Assembly: GCA_037074705.1 (NCBI GenBank)
Contig: CM073590.1
Location: forward strand, 179,195,246-179,259,245
Length of the DNA stretch: 64,000 nucleotides
Source: Zhengitettix transpicula
Taxonomy: Eukaryota > Arthropoda > Insecta > Orthoptera > Tetrigidae
Direction: 5' to 3'
Positions 23,792 through 35,900 of the stretch are shown in pieces. The stretch's first letter is position 1. Every line of letters starts with the position of its first letter. Made by a program: the position numbers and the translations under genes. The notes beneath the pieces are model-generated. The model had not been told where the DNA came from and did no database searches. It saw nothing but the letters and a program-made list of their open reading frames with translations.

Positions 23792-26700
23792 ATATATAAT
23801 TTAGTTTAGCACTAACAAGGATTATCAATTTTACCCTCATCCTGCAATTAAGTCATTGGATTACATGCCAGAGGATATGAAAATTTTACGTGTAATTAGA
23901 CAGTCCTCTTCATGCTTAGGGTTACTGCTCTGCTGTCCGTTATAAATTGTAACAGATTGCCCATTAATGCTGTCCCAAATAGCACCCAGGAGGAATCCCT
24001 CGCACCGCCTTCATCCTAACAAAGTCAGACTTTGTTGCTATGCTACTTCTTCCTATCGCAGCCACAAATATTGTAGTTTTTTTTTAAAAAAAATCATAAA
24101 TGCGCTGTAGAAAACAGTCAACTTAACAGGTAAATATAACTCCAGAATTACCATGGAGCATCTGGAAAACGAGCAGGTAACAGTTCTGAATATCTTAAAC
24201 TCTCATCAATGACGAGGGTATATTTTTCTCTCTCTGAATACGAAGATGACTCCCTAAAAATTTCTCAAAACCAATACTATATTCATGTACAGTAATATCC
24301 ATATTAGAGTATGCGTTAGGGACCTCAGATCCGGCTCTCACAGCAAAAATTCAGGAAGTACAGAAAAATTTGTATATTTAAAAACGAGGGGCATTAATTT
24401 TTTTCCTCTTACAGGATTTAATGGCAGAATAGATGACACAACATTACCATGCGTTTTATATTCATAAAACAAAAATGCAGAAGGATGCATAGTATAGAAT
24501 AAAAAAAATAATACTTCGTTTATTAATATTTTGCAATAGGATATTTCTCATAAAGTACTCTCCATTTTAAAATAAATTCTAATTATACTCAAAATTATAC
24601 CTTTTTTCCTGTATCAAACATTAATTTATGATTATTATATGATAACATCAGATTCTGTCAGTTATATGATATAGACACAATTTGACCAAATTATTTTCTT
24701 GAATAATAGAGACATTGAGTTCTAAATTCGTGGCTTGACATTTTTTCGCACTTATCATTCACGTCAGGTTAGACGCGGATTTCAATACCTCAAATAGTGT
24801 GAAAACCTTTTCCCCTAATATTTAGACCCTCCGGTACACATTGTATGCCATCTGTGTATATTGTGATAGCTGGCTGGCATGTTTTACCACTTCCCCTGAT
24901 TTCAATAGTGCTATATACGTTTTCCCCTAGTAATTCTACTCGCTTCTATAAATATTACCGCATCGGCGTGAGGTTTGCTTTTAAACGGAGTGTTTTGTTA
25001 TGTCCCTAGTGCAATCTACGTCACTCTGGCAGTACTTTGCATGGATATAAAACTAACGAAGACCAAGTAAATTGCTCAATAGTCATTGGGTCGTGCAACG
25101 TAAAATCCACAAACCGAAATACCTTGGCTCATGGGATGGATCCAAAAACATTTTGCTTACGACGAATGCGGCTTGTAAGAATTAATGACAAGTCGTCTAT
25201 AGACTTTAGCATTAATGTGTGAAGAAGAAAGCCCCTGTATAGAATATATCTAAAAGGTAAACTTGAAATAAATACCTAGGAATTTTAATGTATGCATTTG
25301 CTTCAAGTAATATTAAAGGTTTACAATTAATATATAAAGGATGTATTACAATTTATTTCTCAATCCGAAAGAAACTTCGTAAAATGTCCTAGAAAACTGT
25401 TCAAATTATTTTAACTTATAAGATATTATAACTTATAATTCAAATTATTATAACTTTAGTCAGTAGATGACACTAAATTATTAACATGAAATACATCAAT
25501 TGTTCAACCAAATATTTGGAAAAATTATAAAAAAATATGTTTATTTTAAATTTCATAATACTAGCAGCCTTTTGTTAGTAATCATTTTTAATTTTATAGT
25601 TAAACTTATAATCTGAAAACACTATTTACAAGATTTGTCGCTTTGGCTTTTTGATATCTTGACTTCATTTTCATAATAAGCCACCAGATAAACTTCATTT
25701 AGACGAAACATCATTCCAATTTAAAAAAACTCGTCACATAGATTTAAAATGATTAGGATTTGGAGCCACTGCTGTATCTGGAAAAATTACTATAACACGA
25801 TTGGGAATATTTTTCATTCAAAAACACTTAATTCATTGTCTTGGAATGAAATGGAAGATTATTTACCATTATAAGTCTTTAATTTTTGTACTAAAATCTC
25901 TATATTTGTTGGTTGTTCGTAGTTACATTTTTCATCACATCCTATTTGAGTTTTTTGTGAATCAACAACTTCTGATAATGATGCTATGAGTGGATTCTGT
26001 TACGTAACTTAAATGAAACACTTTTGGTTAACTGTAAAATTCCTTGAGACTATTCAGGAAGACACGACTAAATATTTCCTCTCATACCTGAGATTTTGTT
26101 GGAGATTTCATTTTGCTATCTAGCTTTCCTACAGACGATATATTGCACTTATTGTTATTTGCACCGATATAAGTGAAGCGTGAGATTTGTATTTATTTTG
26201 GTTATTAAATTAGCTTGTTGGGAACTGGCCGCGCTTTTTCGGGAGACTGAGCTGCTGCTGTTCCATATCGATCCCACGCTTCTCGCGCAGTAAAAGCGCA
26301 GTCTGTTCCACGCACGCCGAATCTCTTACAGTACTTACCTCAGATTTCTGCAACCTTTATCGGCATTCTGCGTCTTCACGAACCCTCATACGAAAAGACG
26401 GGCAACCGTTGCAAATACACTTGTTTACTTTATCATCAATACAAGTATAACGTTAATTTAATAACGTTGGTCTCTGTGTGCTTATAAAAATATTTCCCAT
26501 TCCCTATATTCGCAAAAAACATCTGGGATGTAATATAACATCCTAAAACATTCTTTTAAAGTTATATTTCGTCAGAAATGTATTAAAGATAACTTCTAAA
26601 TCGGTTATATAGATTCATATTCGGGCTGAGGTTTATACATACCCTTATAAATTTTGTGGAAAAATTGATTAAAGATATCTGATAATTTAGTTATATAGAT

Positions 26701-27204
26701 ACTGTTGTCAATTTTCCTCCATTTCTGACTAATATATTCATGTTAACTTCAACTACCCTGTTTCCCTACATTTGACACTAAATATTAATATAACTCTATG
26801 TCTTACTGCCACATTATTTATTATGATCTTGACTTAGTATAGCTCATAATGTCATAATGAATTATGTTAATTAACGTGAGGTTATTATGTTAAGCAGTTT
26901 GAAAAATCTTAAAAATAAAGCCAAGGAACTGATTAGTACAATATATAAAATACCTTTCTGACAACATTGTCAACTTTCTTGTTGTCTTTGAGATTTGAGT
27001 ATATACTGTTTTACAGATCCACAGGAGGATTACCATAGATCATTTTCGTGGCACTCAAATCACTCCATTCTAGGACCGTCCTGAAAAAGCGTATTTTTAT
27101 CATTTTGAAGGACTGACTGACTAATGCGTTTGTAAACATATTTGTCGTCCGAAGGTAACTTTCTAGTCTTAACGAATATAATCTGTACGGATTACATACT
27201 TCAA
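23792..27204. other. AT-rich DNA, no supported gene
   Basis: No repeat recognised. Short frames (24285-24467, 25037-25222, 25801-25989) lack domains. A moderately GC-rich patch at about 26225-26410 contains a good minus-strand splice-donor match (CTGAG|GTAAGTAC, boundary at 26339/26338), which alone is not evidence of a gene. Confidence 0.4.
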
Positions 27205-27525
27205 TTTAATTACACTGCTTTAATTGCTATTATATTAGGCCTCATAATGTTACTCGCATTGCTTGAAAAGATTTGTTAGAAATAATGTCGCATTCCAACA
27301 CATTGAAACAGAAGTGCAAAAATTTAAACGTACGAAGAATAAGTGAAAAACATTTAGAACTGAATATTTCTTGTGCTCAAGTAATAGTTTTAAGGCACGT
27401 ATAATGTAAAGTTGATGAATATAGAGGAACGTAATATAAAAAGAGGGAAATAAAAATTACGGAAGATTTTCTACGTTGAAACGGATAATGTTTTAGATGT
27501 ACGAACAAATATAAAACTATTCAAG
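27205..27525 (+). repeat. Left arm of a long inverted repeat
   Basis: Matches the reverse complement of 29842-30128. Shared blocks include 'gaaacagaagtgcaaaaatt', 'ttaaacgta', 'gtgctcaagtaat', 'ttttaaggcacgta', 'atgtaaagtt', 'gatgaatatag' and 'ttttctacgttgaaacgga'. Identity by eye is about 80%. Either two copies of one repeat in opposite orientation, or the ends of a ~2.9-kb foldback element. Confidence 0.7.
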
Positions 27526-28739
27526 AAGTACTCGTTAATTACTTGAATTAGGCAGTATCATGCTACCTTATTTGTAAATCTCGAATCGTAAATAAATACA
27601 TTTTTAACCTTAAGAATATATCATACAAATATTTAAATTCCCTCCATGGATTTATTTTGAAGAGGGGACCGTTATGTATAATGTTCGAATAGAAATTAAT
27701 TCTGAATTATGCAACTATTTCTTTCAAAAAATAAATTGATTATATTGTAGAGTTGGCTATAAAATCTCAGAAAAGATGTATTTTTATATGTATCAATAGT
27801 TTATGATAACATTAATGACTTTGTTCGTACAGAAGTTCGTAATCGAACTTTAGGAAATATATTATACGTTCTAGCTATTTCAAATAATAATATTATTCTG
27901 AAACAGTTGCTACATTCCTTTACCGGTTAACAATGGCTGATTTTGTGTAATTAGATGAAAAGTAAATATATGAAATATATATCAGTCTCGAATGAAAAGA
28001 TTTTGGAAGGGAGCCAGGAATAACTAAACAATTGCAGAAAATGTAGGGCAATGAGCCGGGAAAAAGTCAATGTGGTATGGATTGAAATATATGATGAGTC
28101 TTTTTAATCAAGTCATGCTTATTTTCTTCTTTTTTGATTAATTCTTGAATAAAATTTTTTCCAACGCTTATCCTCTTGAATGCAACACGAAACATCCTTA
28201 TCTTTATTCCATTACGATTCTCCGTGACAGAAAATGCAATTTTCATACAGTTTGTCAATTCAAATATTTACTTGTCTTATTATAAATATATACAGCATAT
28301 CCGGAAAATAGATACCTTTAAATAAAACAGGTGAGGCAAGTAAATATTCAATTTCGGAATCTGTGACAAGAGGAGCTGTTTTGCGTTACAGTGGACGAGT
28401 GAAATACTCACCAGGAGGACAATTGTGTATTGCGTGTTGCATTAAGGAAAGGCTGATAATTTTTTCTATTGGTGAATCCTACTGCCAGTAATTCGCTTTT
28501 TATCCCCTAAACCCTCTGAAAATTACAGTTTCCAATTTCATCAGTCAGACAATGGAGATCCAAATTATTAATATTCTATTTGTTATACCCTTGCATAGAA
28601 AAGGTGTCATTGTGACGTACATAGCACAGGAAACGAATTAATATTATGTCGATGTTCTTCGTTTTATGATTTTATCAGCTTGGTTTTATTTGCGCTTGTT
28701 ATTCTGTGATGAATAAAAAAAATTAATTAACGACGGCAC

Positions 28740-29300
28740 TTTCTACGCAATATGTATCGATTTTGGCCCGTGTTTGTGTGTCGCTGCGGCCGCGACGTGG
28801 ACTGAAAATATTACACCAGGATAACGAACGAGTGACACGGTGCGGCGTTAAACGACCGTATCTAGAATATAACCTTGTTTCGTTGAGCTTTACAGGTGTC
28901 AAGAGCCCGAAGCGTTACACGCGATCGTAGAAACACTGCAGTACTCGCGCTGCAGGATCTTTTTTGTTTGCGAATAGTGCACGTATTGCTCATGTTTTTG
29001 TATTTTACACGGCGTAGAGTGCTGCCAGGAGCAGTTTTGCGAATCCCCTTCGCAGATGACAGGTCAGCTTCCGGACCAGCTGTGGCGGGACGCTTCCCAC
29101 GAGGTTGCAGAATCAATACCAGCGGACTTTGGCCTTTCACACGCTCTCGACCTGCGAATGTTTGCAGCTGCGATTTCTTAGTCTGTATTCTCAAACTTCT
29201 TTGAAGCTGTGCTCTACTAACCGTCGAAATGCTTGTGGCAGCGTCCGACAGTCCCGAGTTCGATATCTTGTCATTGGCGAGTATTTCGAATCAAAGTAAA
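28740..29300. promoter_or_regulatory. CpG-rich island between inverted arms
   Basis: Roughly 550 bp rich in CpG ('tcgctgcggccgcgacgtgg' near 28781). Both strands stay open for about 100 codons (28896-29204 plus; 28862-29194 minus), which is expected when stop codons are rare in GC-rich DNA. Neither translation has a recognisable domain; the plus frame is Arg-rich with a hydrophobic stretch. It could be a promoter or first exon of a host gene, or the cargo of a foldback element. Confidence 0.3.
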
Positions 29301-29841
29301 TTCACTTCCTATCCGGTGCTTTATAACAATTCAAGCAATATATCTACAAAACAATGTTAAAAGACTTTAATGGTCTCTCTCAAATATTGCCTTTATTTAT
29401 TAGGTGTCACACGCACTTACGTCCAGGTGCGAAATAGAGCAGCACTAAGTCTAGAAAGTCTTTGGCAAAATATTAAATAATTATTGATGTGTTAAAAAAG
29501 AAAGCGTCCAGTTCTGCCTGTCAACATTTTCGTGTACGCATAGAACCAAAATTAGTATGCTGAAATATGAAAACAACGGGAAGTAATAATGAATAGAACA
29601 ACAAATTATACAATGAATCTAATTTGAATTTAAATGGCAAAATATTCAGATTATAGGTGTCTTAATGCGGCGGAGAAAAAAGACAGTATCTTAAACAACT
29701 TGTATGTAAAACGTGGCGAAGTCAGCACATTTGTGTATTTGAAAAATTCGTATTTTTATCCAGTTTTGGTTTTTCGTGTTGCTTATATTTCCATAGTAAC
29801 TTTGCTTTACTATTTTCATATTTCTTAAATACTTGTACATT

Positions 29842-30128
29842 TGTTCGTATATCTAAAATATTTTCCGTTTCAACGTAGAAAATCTTACGTACTATTTATT
29901 TCCATATTTTTATATTACTTTTCTCTATATTCATTAACTTTACATAATACGTGCCTTAAAATAATTACTTGAGCACAATAATGTTTTTCTCTTCTTCTTT
30001 CTACGTTTAAATTTTTGCACTTCTGTTTCAGTGTACGGGATGTGACAATTATGCTAGTAAATATTTTCAAGAAATGCGAGTAACACTATGCTATATAATA
30101 ACAATTAAAGCAGCAAAATTAAATTTTT
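29842..30128 (-). repeat. Right arm of a long inverted repeat
   Basis: Reverse-complement partner of 27205-27525: 'tccgtttcaacgtagaaaat', 'tacgtgccttaaaat', 'attacttgagcac', 'aaatttttgcacttctgttt' and 'gcgagtaacactatg'. The arms are 2.3 kb apart. No precise terminal boundary or target duplication was seen. Confidence 0.7.
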
Positions 30129-31950
30129 AGAGTGTTCTAATCTGAGAGATTGTGGAATATAAATATTTAATTTAGTTTCTATCAAATAATAAGAAGGAAC
30201 AATATATTAGGAGACGATACCCTGAACGCTTTTGCGAAAACGAAGAAAATTGGCATTAAGAGATACCTCGAGTTCTTCATTGAGCTGAATATTTCCGTTC
30301 CCTTTTCATCCTCTACTCTAGTTGTCGTATTTCCCTTGTTTTCACTGAAGCCGAATAATCTATTCGCTCCAATCAATAGTTCATCCAAATCTTTCTTTTC
30401 TTTCGGAAGAGCCCATTGTGTTCCCCTCTGCTGCAGTGAAGCAGCGCGGACATTGTAGCGTCTGGAAACTGCGAAAGTAGGCAGTGTTTAACTCATCGCC
30501 TTGAGAAACGACGCCAATCAAGACGCCAGAGAGCTTTGAAGGGCTTCACGTGGGGTTTCCCCTAACTGGGTCGCTTGCGGTCATAGTGTCTTCCAATAAC
30601 GTCAAAAGAAACAATTAATTAGGGACGCTGACCACTTACACGGAAATTATTGAAAATCAATTGAGATACTAAGAACTTAAAGAATTATCTAGCTCATCAA
30701 TACACAACATGGAAAGATGCAATAAACTTAAGAACTTAGATTGAGCAATAATGGTAAATCTATTTAAAACCACAGACTTGTCGGACCTCATGAAAAATTT
30801 AAAACGTTCTGGAGGCTAAAATATTCCCAATATTTATCGTAGAGTCCATCAAATTAATTTAAAAAGATAAAAAAAATTAATTTAATGCAGAATGTTTGTT
30901 TCAAGTGCAAAAATCATTACAAGGCTGTAATTAGTATGTATAATATACCAACACTGGATTAATGGATATAACTTGAAGAAAGAGGTTAAATTAGTAAAAT
31001 TAAATATGTTTTTGGTTTTATAACAATATTTATAGTTTATTTCATAATCAGAATTCTTTACCAAAATTACACAATTAAATTATTTTAAAATATGTAATTA
31101 AAATATTTAAACAAAGCAAAATAAATGATGGCGTTTCGTCTGGGATCCACCATTAATTCCGTTCATTCAAACCGAGTACGTAATGATGTTTTATTAAAAT
31201 AGGACCTTTTTTGTTGAATTAGACAACAATCATCGGAGTCGTACATTATTTTATTACTATTATACAATATATACTCTAATTAAATACGTTTCAGATCTTC
31301 ACTTAGATGCTCTTTGAGTCTCCGTCTATCTTTGTATACCTATTTTCTGTGTCCCACTCTGGTATCATTCTTTGTACATTAATTTGAAATTTGAAAAGAA
31401 ACTGTTATCGGATAGTCCTTTATCAGCGGTGTTGGGAAGTGCAAAGCAAGTAAGAATAAAGACGATAGAAATGAATAACCGAAAGTAAGTGATTGAAATG
31501 TCGGAGTAAAAATACAAAGCCTCAGCGATAATTAAACTAATGATATTCAGTGACTTTGCAGAAAAAAAAGATAGTTTTAAGCAGTAAGAAAACAGTTTTC
31601 GTCAGCAGGGAAAGAGAAATGGACAATGTTGAGATACGACCTGGGAATTTTCGGTTATAGTGACTAAAACGCCGTAACAACCTCGTTATTCAATTATTTA
31701 ACTTCACCACGATTGTCCGTAATTTAATCACGTCACAACTTAACAGGCACCCCTAGGACCTTCGGATTTTCTTTTCACATTTTAAAGGCAAACTGTATTT
31801 CCTTTAATTTGGTTTCTTCTTTTTGTTGACGAGTCACTCCCGTATTTTTCGGAAAGAGATTATCAGTGCTTGATTTTTGAGTTTGCCTACTCAACCGCTC
31901 CAAGATGCTCGCAGAAGTCAATAGTTTATAGGTGAACAAAATGCCGACCT
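30129..31950. other. No supported gene
   Basis: Short frames at 30182-30388 (minus), 30882-31064 (minus) and 31775-31987 (minus) have no domain. A GC-richer stretch lies at 30410-30600 without a recognisable motif. Confidence 0.4.
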
Positions 31951-31954
31951 GCTT

Positions 31955-32115
31955 TATATAGTAGTCAGCATCATCGCATCGCAACACAGAGGCGCCGGGT
32001 CCGAATCACGGCATGGGCATGGAAACTGACGATGCTGATCACGTGTCACTCCAACAAAAAAATACGGAATTTGTCGTGAAAGGCCAAGGTGCTAATTGGG
32101 CTGTACAGCCAATGA
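31955..32115 (+). mobile_element. tRNA-derived SINE (same family as 35333)
   Basis: 'cagaggcgccgggtccgaat' and 'cacggcatgggcatgg' align with 'cagaggtcccgggttcgaat' and 'cccggtatgggcatgg' of the SINE in the LINE at 35.3 kb. The body continues 'gatcacgtgtcactcc' (against 'gaccaagtgtcactcct'). It ends in an A-rich tail (aagaagaaaaataaataaat), as expected for a retroposed SINE. B box is GGTCCGAATC, one base off. Confidence 0.65.
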
Positions 32116-34384
32116 GAAAGAAGAAAAATAAATAAATACGTGGAAAAATATTAAAACTAGCAACATTTTAGTCTTAAACTACAATATGTTGTGTTTTATT
32201 TAACTGTGACTTTATCCTTGGGTTAGCGTAGAACTCCAAATGTTATTTTAGACCAGAACATAACAGTGTCAGACGTAATAGAGGTTCAACTTACGAAAAT
32301 GCGTTGGGGACGGGACAGGTCGTTTGTCTTCTCCTCCTAGTCTCGGACATCTTGACGCTTCTAGAATTCCGTCCTCTCTCCAATTCAGTGCAAAACAATT
32401 TCTTTCTGGCTTCTATTCTGCAAAAAATAACTGATATTTCTTCACTCGTCTAATATAATTATGAATGTCTGACTATAATGACGAGGTTCACACACGCTAA
32501 GATTATGACGCAACTGTGTTCTTGTTTATCCTACCTTCTCAGTCCGTCTCTTTAATCTGTATGTATTTGAATAACTCTTTCCCGTATGTTGTTTGTGAAT
32601 ACTTGAATGGTATTTTTTATTATTAGCAGATGTTAAGCCTATTAAAACAATGTGATCACATAATAACATAATTTTAGAATGATCTATAGCAACGATAATT
32701 GAAACTTATGTCGCAATTTAGGGATGGTTCATGATTCAAATATGGAATGAAAATCTATTTTTCTTCATTAATCTATAGTAAATATTAATTAACAATTCAC
32801 CTTTTCATTGCAGTTGTCATTTGAATTAACTTATTATATGTGTACATAATGAATGCTGCATCCACGAGAGAGTAATTACTTCAGAACTGGAATAATTTCA
32901 AGGTTAAAACGTTATGCAGCCTTCAAAAACATTAATTGTTGCTGGAAGGGAGAATTTATTTAATAGAAATTCTAGGATTGTAAAATAATTATATAATGAC
33001 AAATTATTCTTTCAAAATAGTAACAATAGGTGTATTTATTGCTCCATGCTTAGTATTGACAAGGAAGAGCGCTGCAATCTAATTTACATACTATAAATTT
33101 CAAACGAATGCAGGATATACTGCACCGGATTGCTGAAGAACGTCTCTGGCCCTATAAAGACAAAGCACTGAGGTCATTACAGACAATCATCATCATCTGT
33201 AGGTGCAAGAGCTAGCACGATTTCGACCGAAGTTCTATGGTATATTATATTTGGTAATAGTGTATTCATGTAACAGTGTAATATGATGAAATTTGAACAC
33301 TAAAAGAACGCTTTTTGTTTTCGTGACATTTCTACTAACTATTTATGTGATTATAAGCTTATAACTGTTACTCTGATTGAAAATTAGGTTCAAAGTTGAG
33401 TAAAATGCTATTAAATTTCATGAAATTAAGTGAATAAATAATTAACTTTTTTTAAATCATCAACATAAAATGAATATTTTTGACACTAAAATTAAGAACA
33501 TTAAGAATACATTGGAGGAAGAAGTTTAAAACCCAAATATTTCCGGATAAAGTTTCATAAATTAGCTAAATGCCTCGTTGAAGCTATTTGTTAGTTGAAA
33601 AAAGTATAACTCTATAATCCGCTTGTAGATTGTGTTTATGGTTAAATCGAATACTGGCGGATATGTCTATTTGTTTTGTATTATAATGGGCTGATTTCTG
33701 ACGTTGGTACTATATAATTAATAATAATTAAAATAACGTTTTCAAGTCCTTATGTCGAAGTAACATTTTGTGAAAGATGAAAGAAGGTGAAGTAATCCTA
33801 GAAAGATCGGCCATTGATATGCAAATTGAGTCACTTCCTGCGTGCTCCGTGTTTTGCCGTAGTTGTAAACAAAAAAATAACTGTGCATTTAATCTACTTT
33901 GACGTCGTGATTATGTTGAGTAAGACATTACAAATTGTTTTTGTCACCCCTCAGCTTACAGTGTCGCGTGAAGATCATTTATCGCCCCAATGTTGTAACA
34001 ACTCTCACCTGAGAAAGGCCTGTCAACGTGTCCCCTCGTAGTGTTCACTAATTTGTCTGCAGAAATCGCCGAGACACGTGCGTATATTTCCCGGAGCCCA
34101 TTACTCTTTGTCTATTTCACTGTCCTCAGGCACTCTCCTCACGTCACACACAATTGAGACACATCACAACTCTCTGTCCTGCGTCGCCAAATATTGCATC
34201 AAGCAGAGGAGACCGTCCTTTCTTTCAAACACGCCTCTTAGGATAGAAGACACGTGAGATATTTACGTTGTCTGTGATCTGTTCATTCTCATTGTTTTTG
34301 GCGCGAAGTTATATGAGACGAAAATCAGAATTAAGTAGCTCATCCTAAGCTCCTTGTTATGACCTGAAACATACTAAAACACCT
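32116..34384. other. No supported gene
   Basis: AT-rich, with a moderately GC-rich patch at 34050-34260. The frame at 33814-34041 has no recognisable domain. Confidence 0.4.
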
Positions 34385-34388
34385 TTCT

Positions 34389-35900
34389 AAAAAAGCTGTG
34401 GTACTTATAACAACAATATATAACAGCATGCTTGCTATCTCACACTTCCCTACTCAATGGAAGTTTGCTATAATAATTATGATAGCTGAACCTGGCAAAC
34501 CTCCACAAGAAGCCACATCCTACCGATCGATAAGCCTTCTACCGCTACTATCAAAAATATTCGAACGCCTACTACTACACAGAATCAAAGAAGCAATATC
34601 CCCACAGGAAACGATTCCCCCTCACCAGTTTGACTCCAGTGAAGGACATACAACCATCCAGCAATGACATAGAATAGTCAACCACATCAGGGAGGCTATG
34701 GAGGAGAAGAAACTGTGTGCGGCGGTATTCCTAAATATCCAGCAGGCCTTCGACAAGATATGGCAGAACGGCCTTCTATACAAGATTAAAAAACAGCTGC
34801 CACACCAAGTTTTCCTACTCATAAAGTCATACCTGTCACAAAGACTCTTACAGGTCCAATTAGAGGGACGACGCTCAGCATGTCAAGACATCAACTCCGG
34901 CATTCCTCTATCGACTATATACAACAGACATCTCCACCACGGATAAAACTCTAATCGCAACCACAGATGACACCGCAATAATGTCAACAGATATTGATGC
35001 GGACAACGCAACCAAAAATCTCCAGTCACATCTGAACCTCTTAGAAAACTGGCTCAACCAATGGCGTAACAAGTCCATGCAAATCATCTTCACAAATAAA
35101 CTCTCGACGTACCCACAAGTTAAAGTATTCAATCAATCCACCCCAGGAAAAACCTAAGTAAAATATCTAGGACTCCACCTCAATCAAAAAGTGACATGGA
35201 AAACAACATAAAAGCCAAAAAAAGAACAGCTGAAACTAAAAACCAAAAATATGCACGGGATACCTGGACGAAAATTACAAATCACAATTGAAAACAAAGT
35301 GCTTCTATATAAAACCATAGTAATACATATATGAACGGCCTGCTGTGGCGTAGTGACCAGCGTCATTGTCTCGCATCCCAGAGGTCCCGGGTTCGAATCC
35401 CGGTATGGGCATGGATGTTTGTGGTCGTCCTGGTAACGAAAACTAGGGTTAAGGCTGACCAAGTGTCACTCCTAGTCCCAGACTGTGTCTGGCAGCCGTC
35501 TCGGTCGGTCAAGACCCTGTCGAGCCAAGGAGTAAGTAGAACCTATATGGTCTTACGGGATCCAATTATGGCGATGCAGCAAACCATCAAATATCAAGAT
35601 CTTGCAGACTTTCCAATCAAAGACATTGCGCACCCTAGTCAATGCACCGTGGTACATCAGCAACCATACACTTCAGCACGACCTCAAAACTCCATTTATT
35701 GCAGAAACCATCAAGACGTATGCAACCAAAAATCAAACATCGAACACTAAACCACTGCAACAAATACATCGCCGACCTCTACCTCCAGCAACCCGTAGCG
35801 AGAAGATTGAATAGACTATGGCCGAAAGACATCACCGAATAGATCCACGAGACCCGCCACTGGACGAAGTCCTAATCGTGTCAAACAGCATTAATACCAA
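34389..35900 (+). pseudogene. Jockey-type non-LTR retrotransposon ORF2, 5'-truncated and dead
   Basis: Reverse-transcriptase and C-terminal remnants in shifting frames. The first part (34398-34667) reads 'WKFAIIIMIAEPGKPP...SYRSISLLPLLSKIFERLL', typical of the Jockey-clade fingers region. The next (34698-34946) holds motif A as 'AVFLNIQQAFDKIW', with the catalytic Asp changed to Asn. The motif B block (PQGSVLGP type) is deleted after 'DINSGIP'. Motif C survives as 'TTDDTAIM' near 34963 instead of F/Y-A-D-D. After a SINE insertion the C-terminal part resumes (35602-35842) with 'QSKTLRTLVNAPWYISNHTL'. Stops and frameshifts are spread throughout. The endonuclease domain and ORF1 are absent, typical of 5' truncation during target-primed reverse transcription. 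Confidence 0.85.
35333..35545 (+). mobile_element. tRNA-derived SINE nested in the LINE
   Basis: Starts 'ggcctgctgtggcgtagtga' (A-box-like TGGCGTAGTGACC), followed by 'gtcccgggttcgaatcccgg' with a perfect B box GGTTCGAATCC. A ~130-bp body follows: 'gaccaagtgtcactcctag', 'gtctcggtcggtcaagac'. It interrupts the LINE exactly between the codons for '...YKT' and 'KPIW'-type sequence; 'catatatg' before it and 'cctatatgg' after it may be the target duplication. The tRNA-like head has no proper acceptor stem, so it is not a functional tRNA gene. It is younger than the host LINE copy. Confidence 0.8.

Noticed and set aside
28862..29204. 100-codon genes on both strands
   Set aside because: Overlapping antisense frames in CpG-rich DNA with no domains; kept only as a compositional island.
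35333..35410. tRNA gene candidate with perfect B box
   Set aside because: No acceptor-stem pairing, long non-tRNA body, repeated elsewhere and inserted in a LINE: a SINE.
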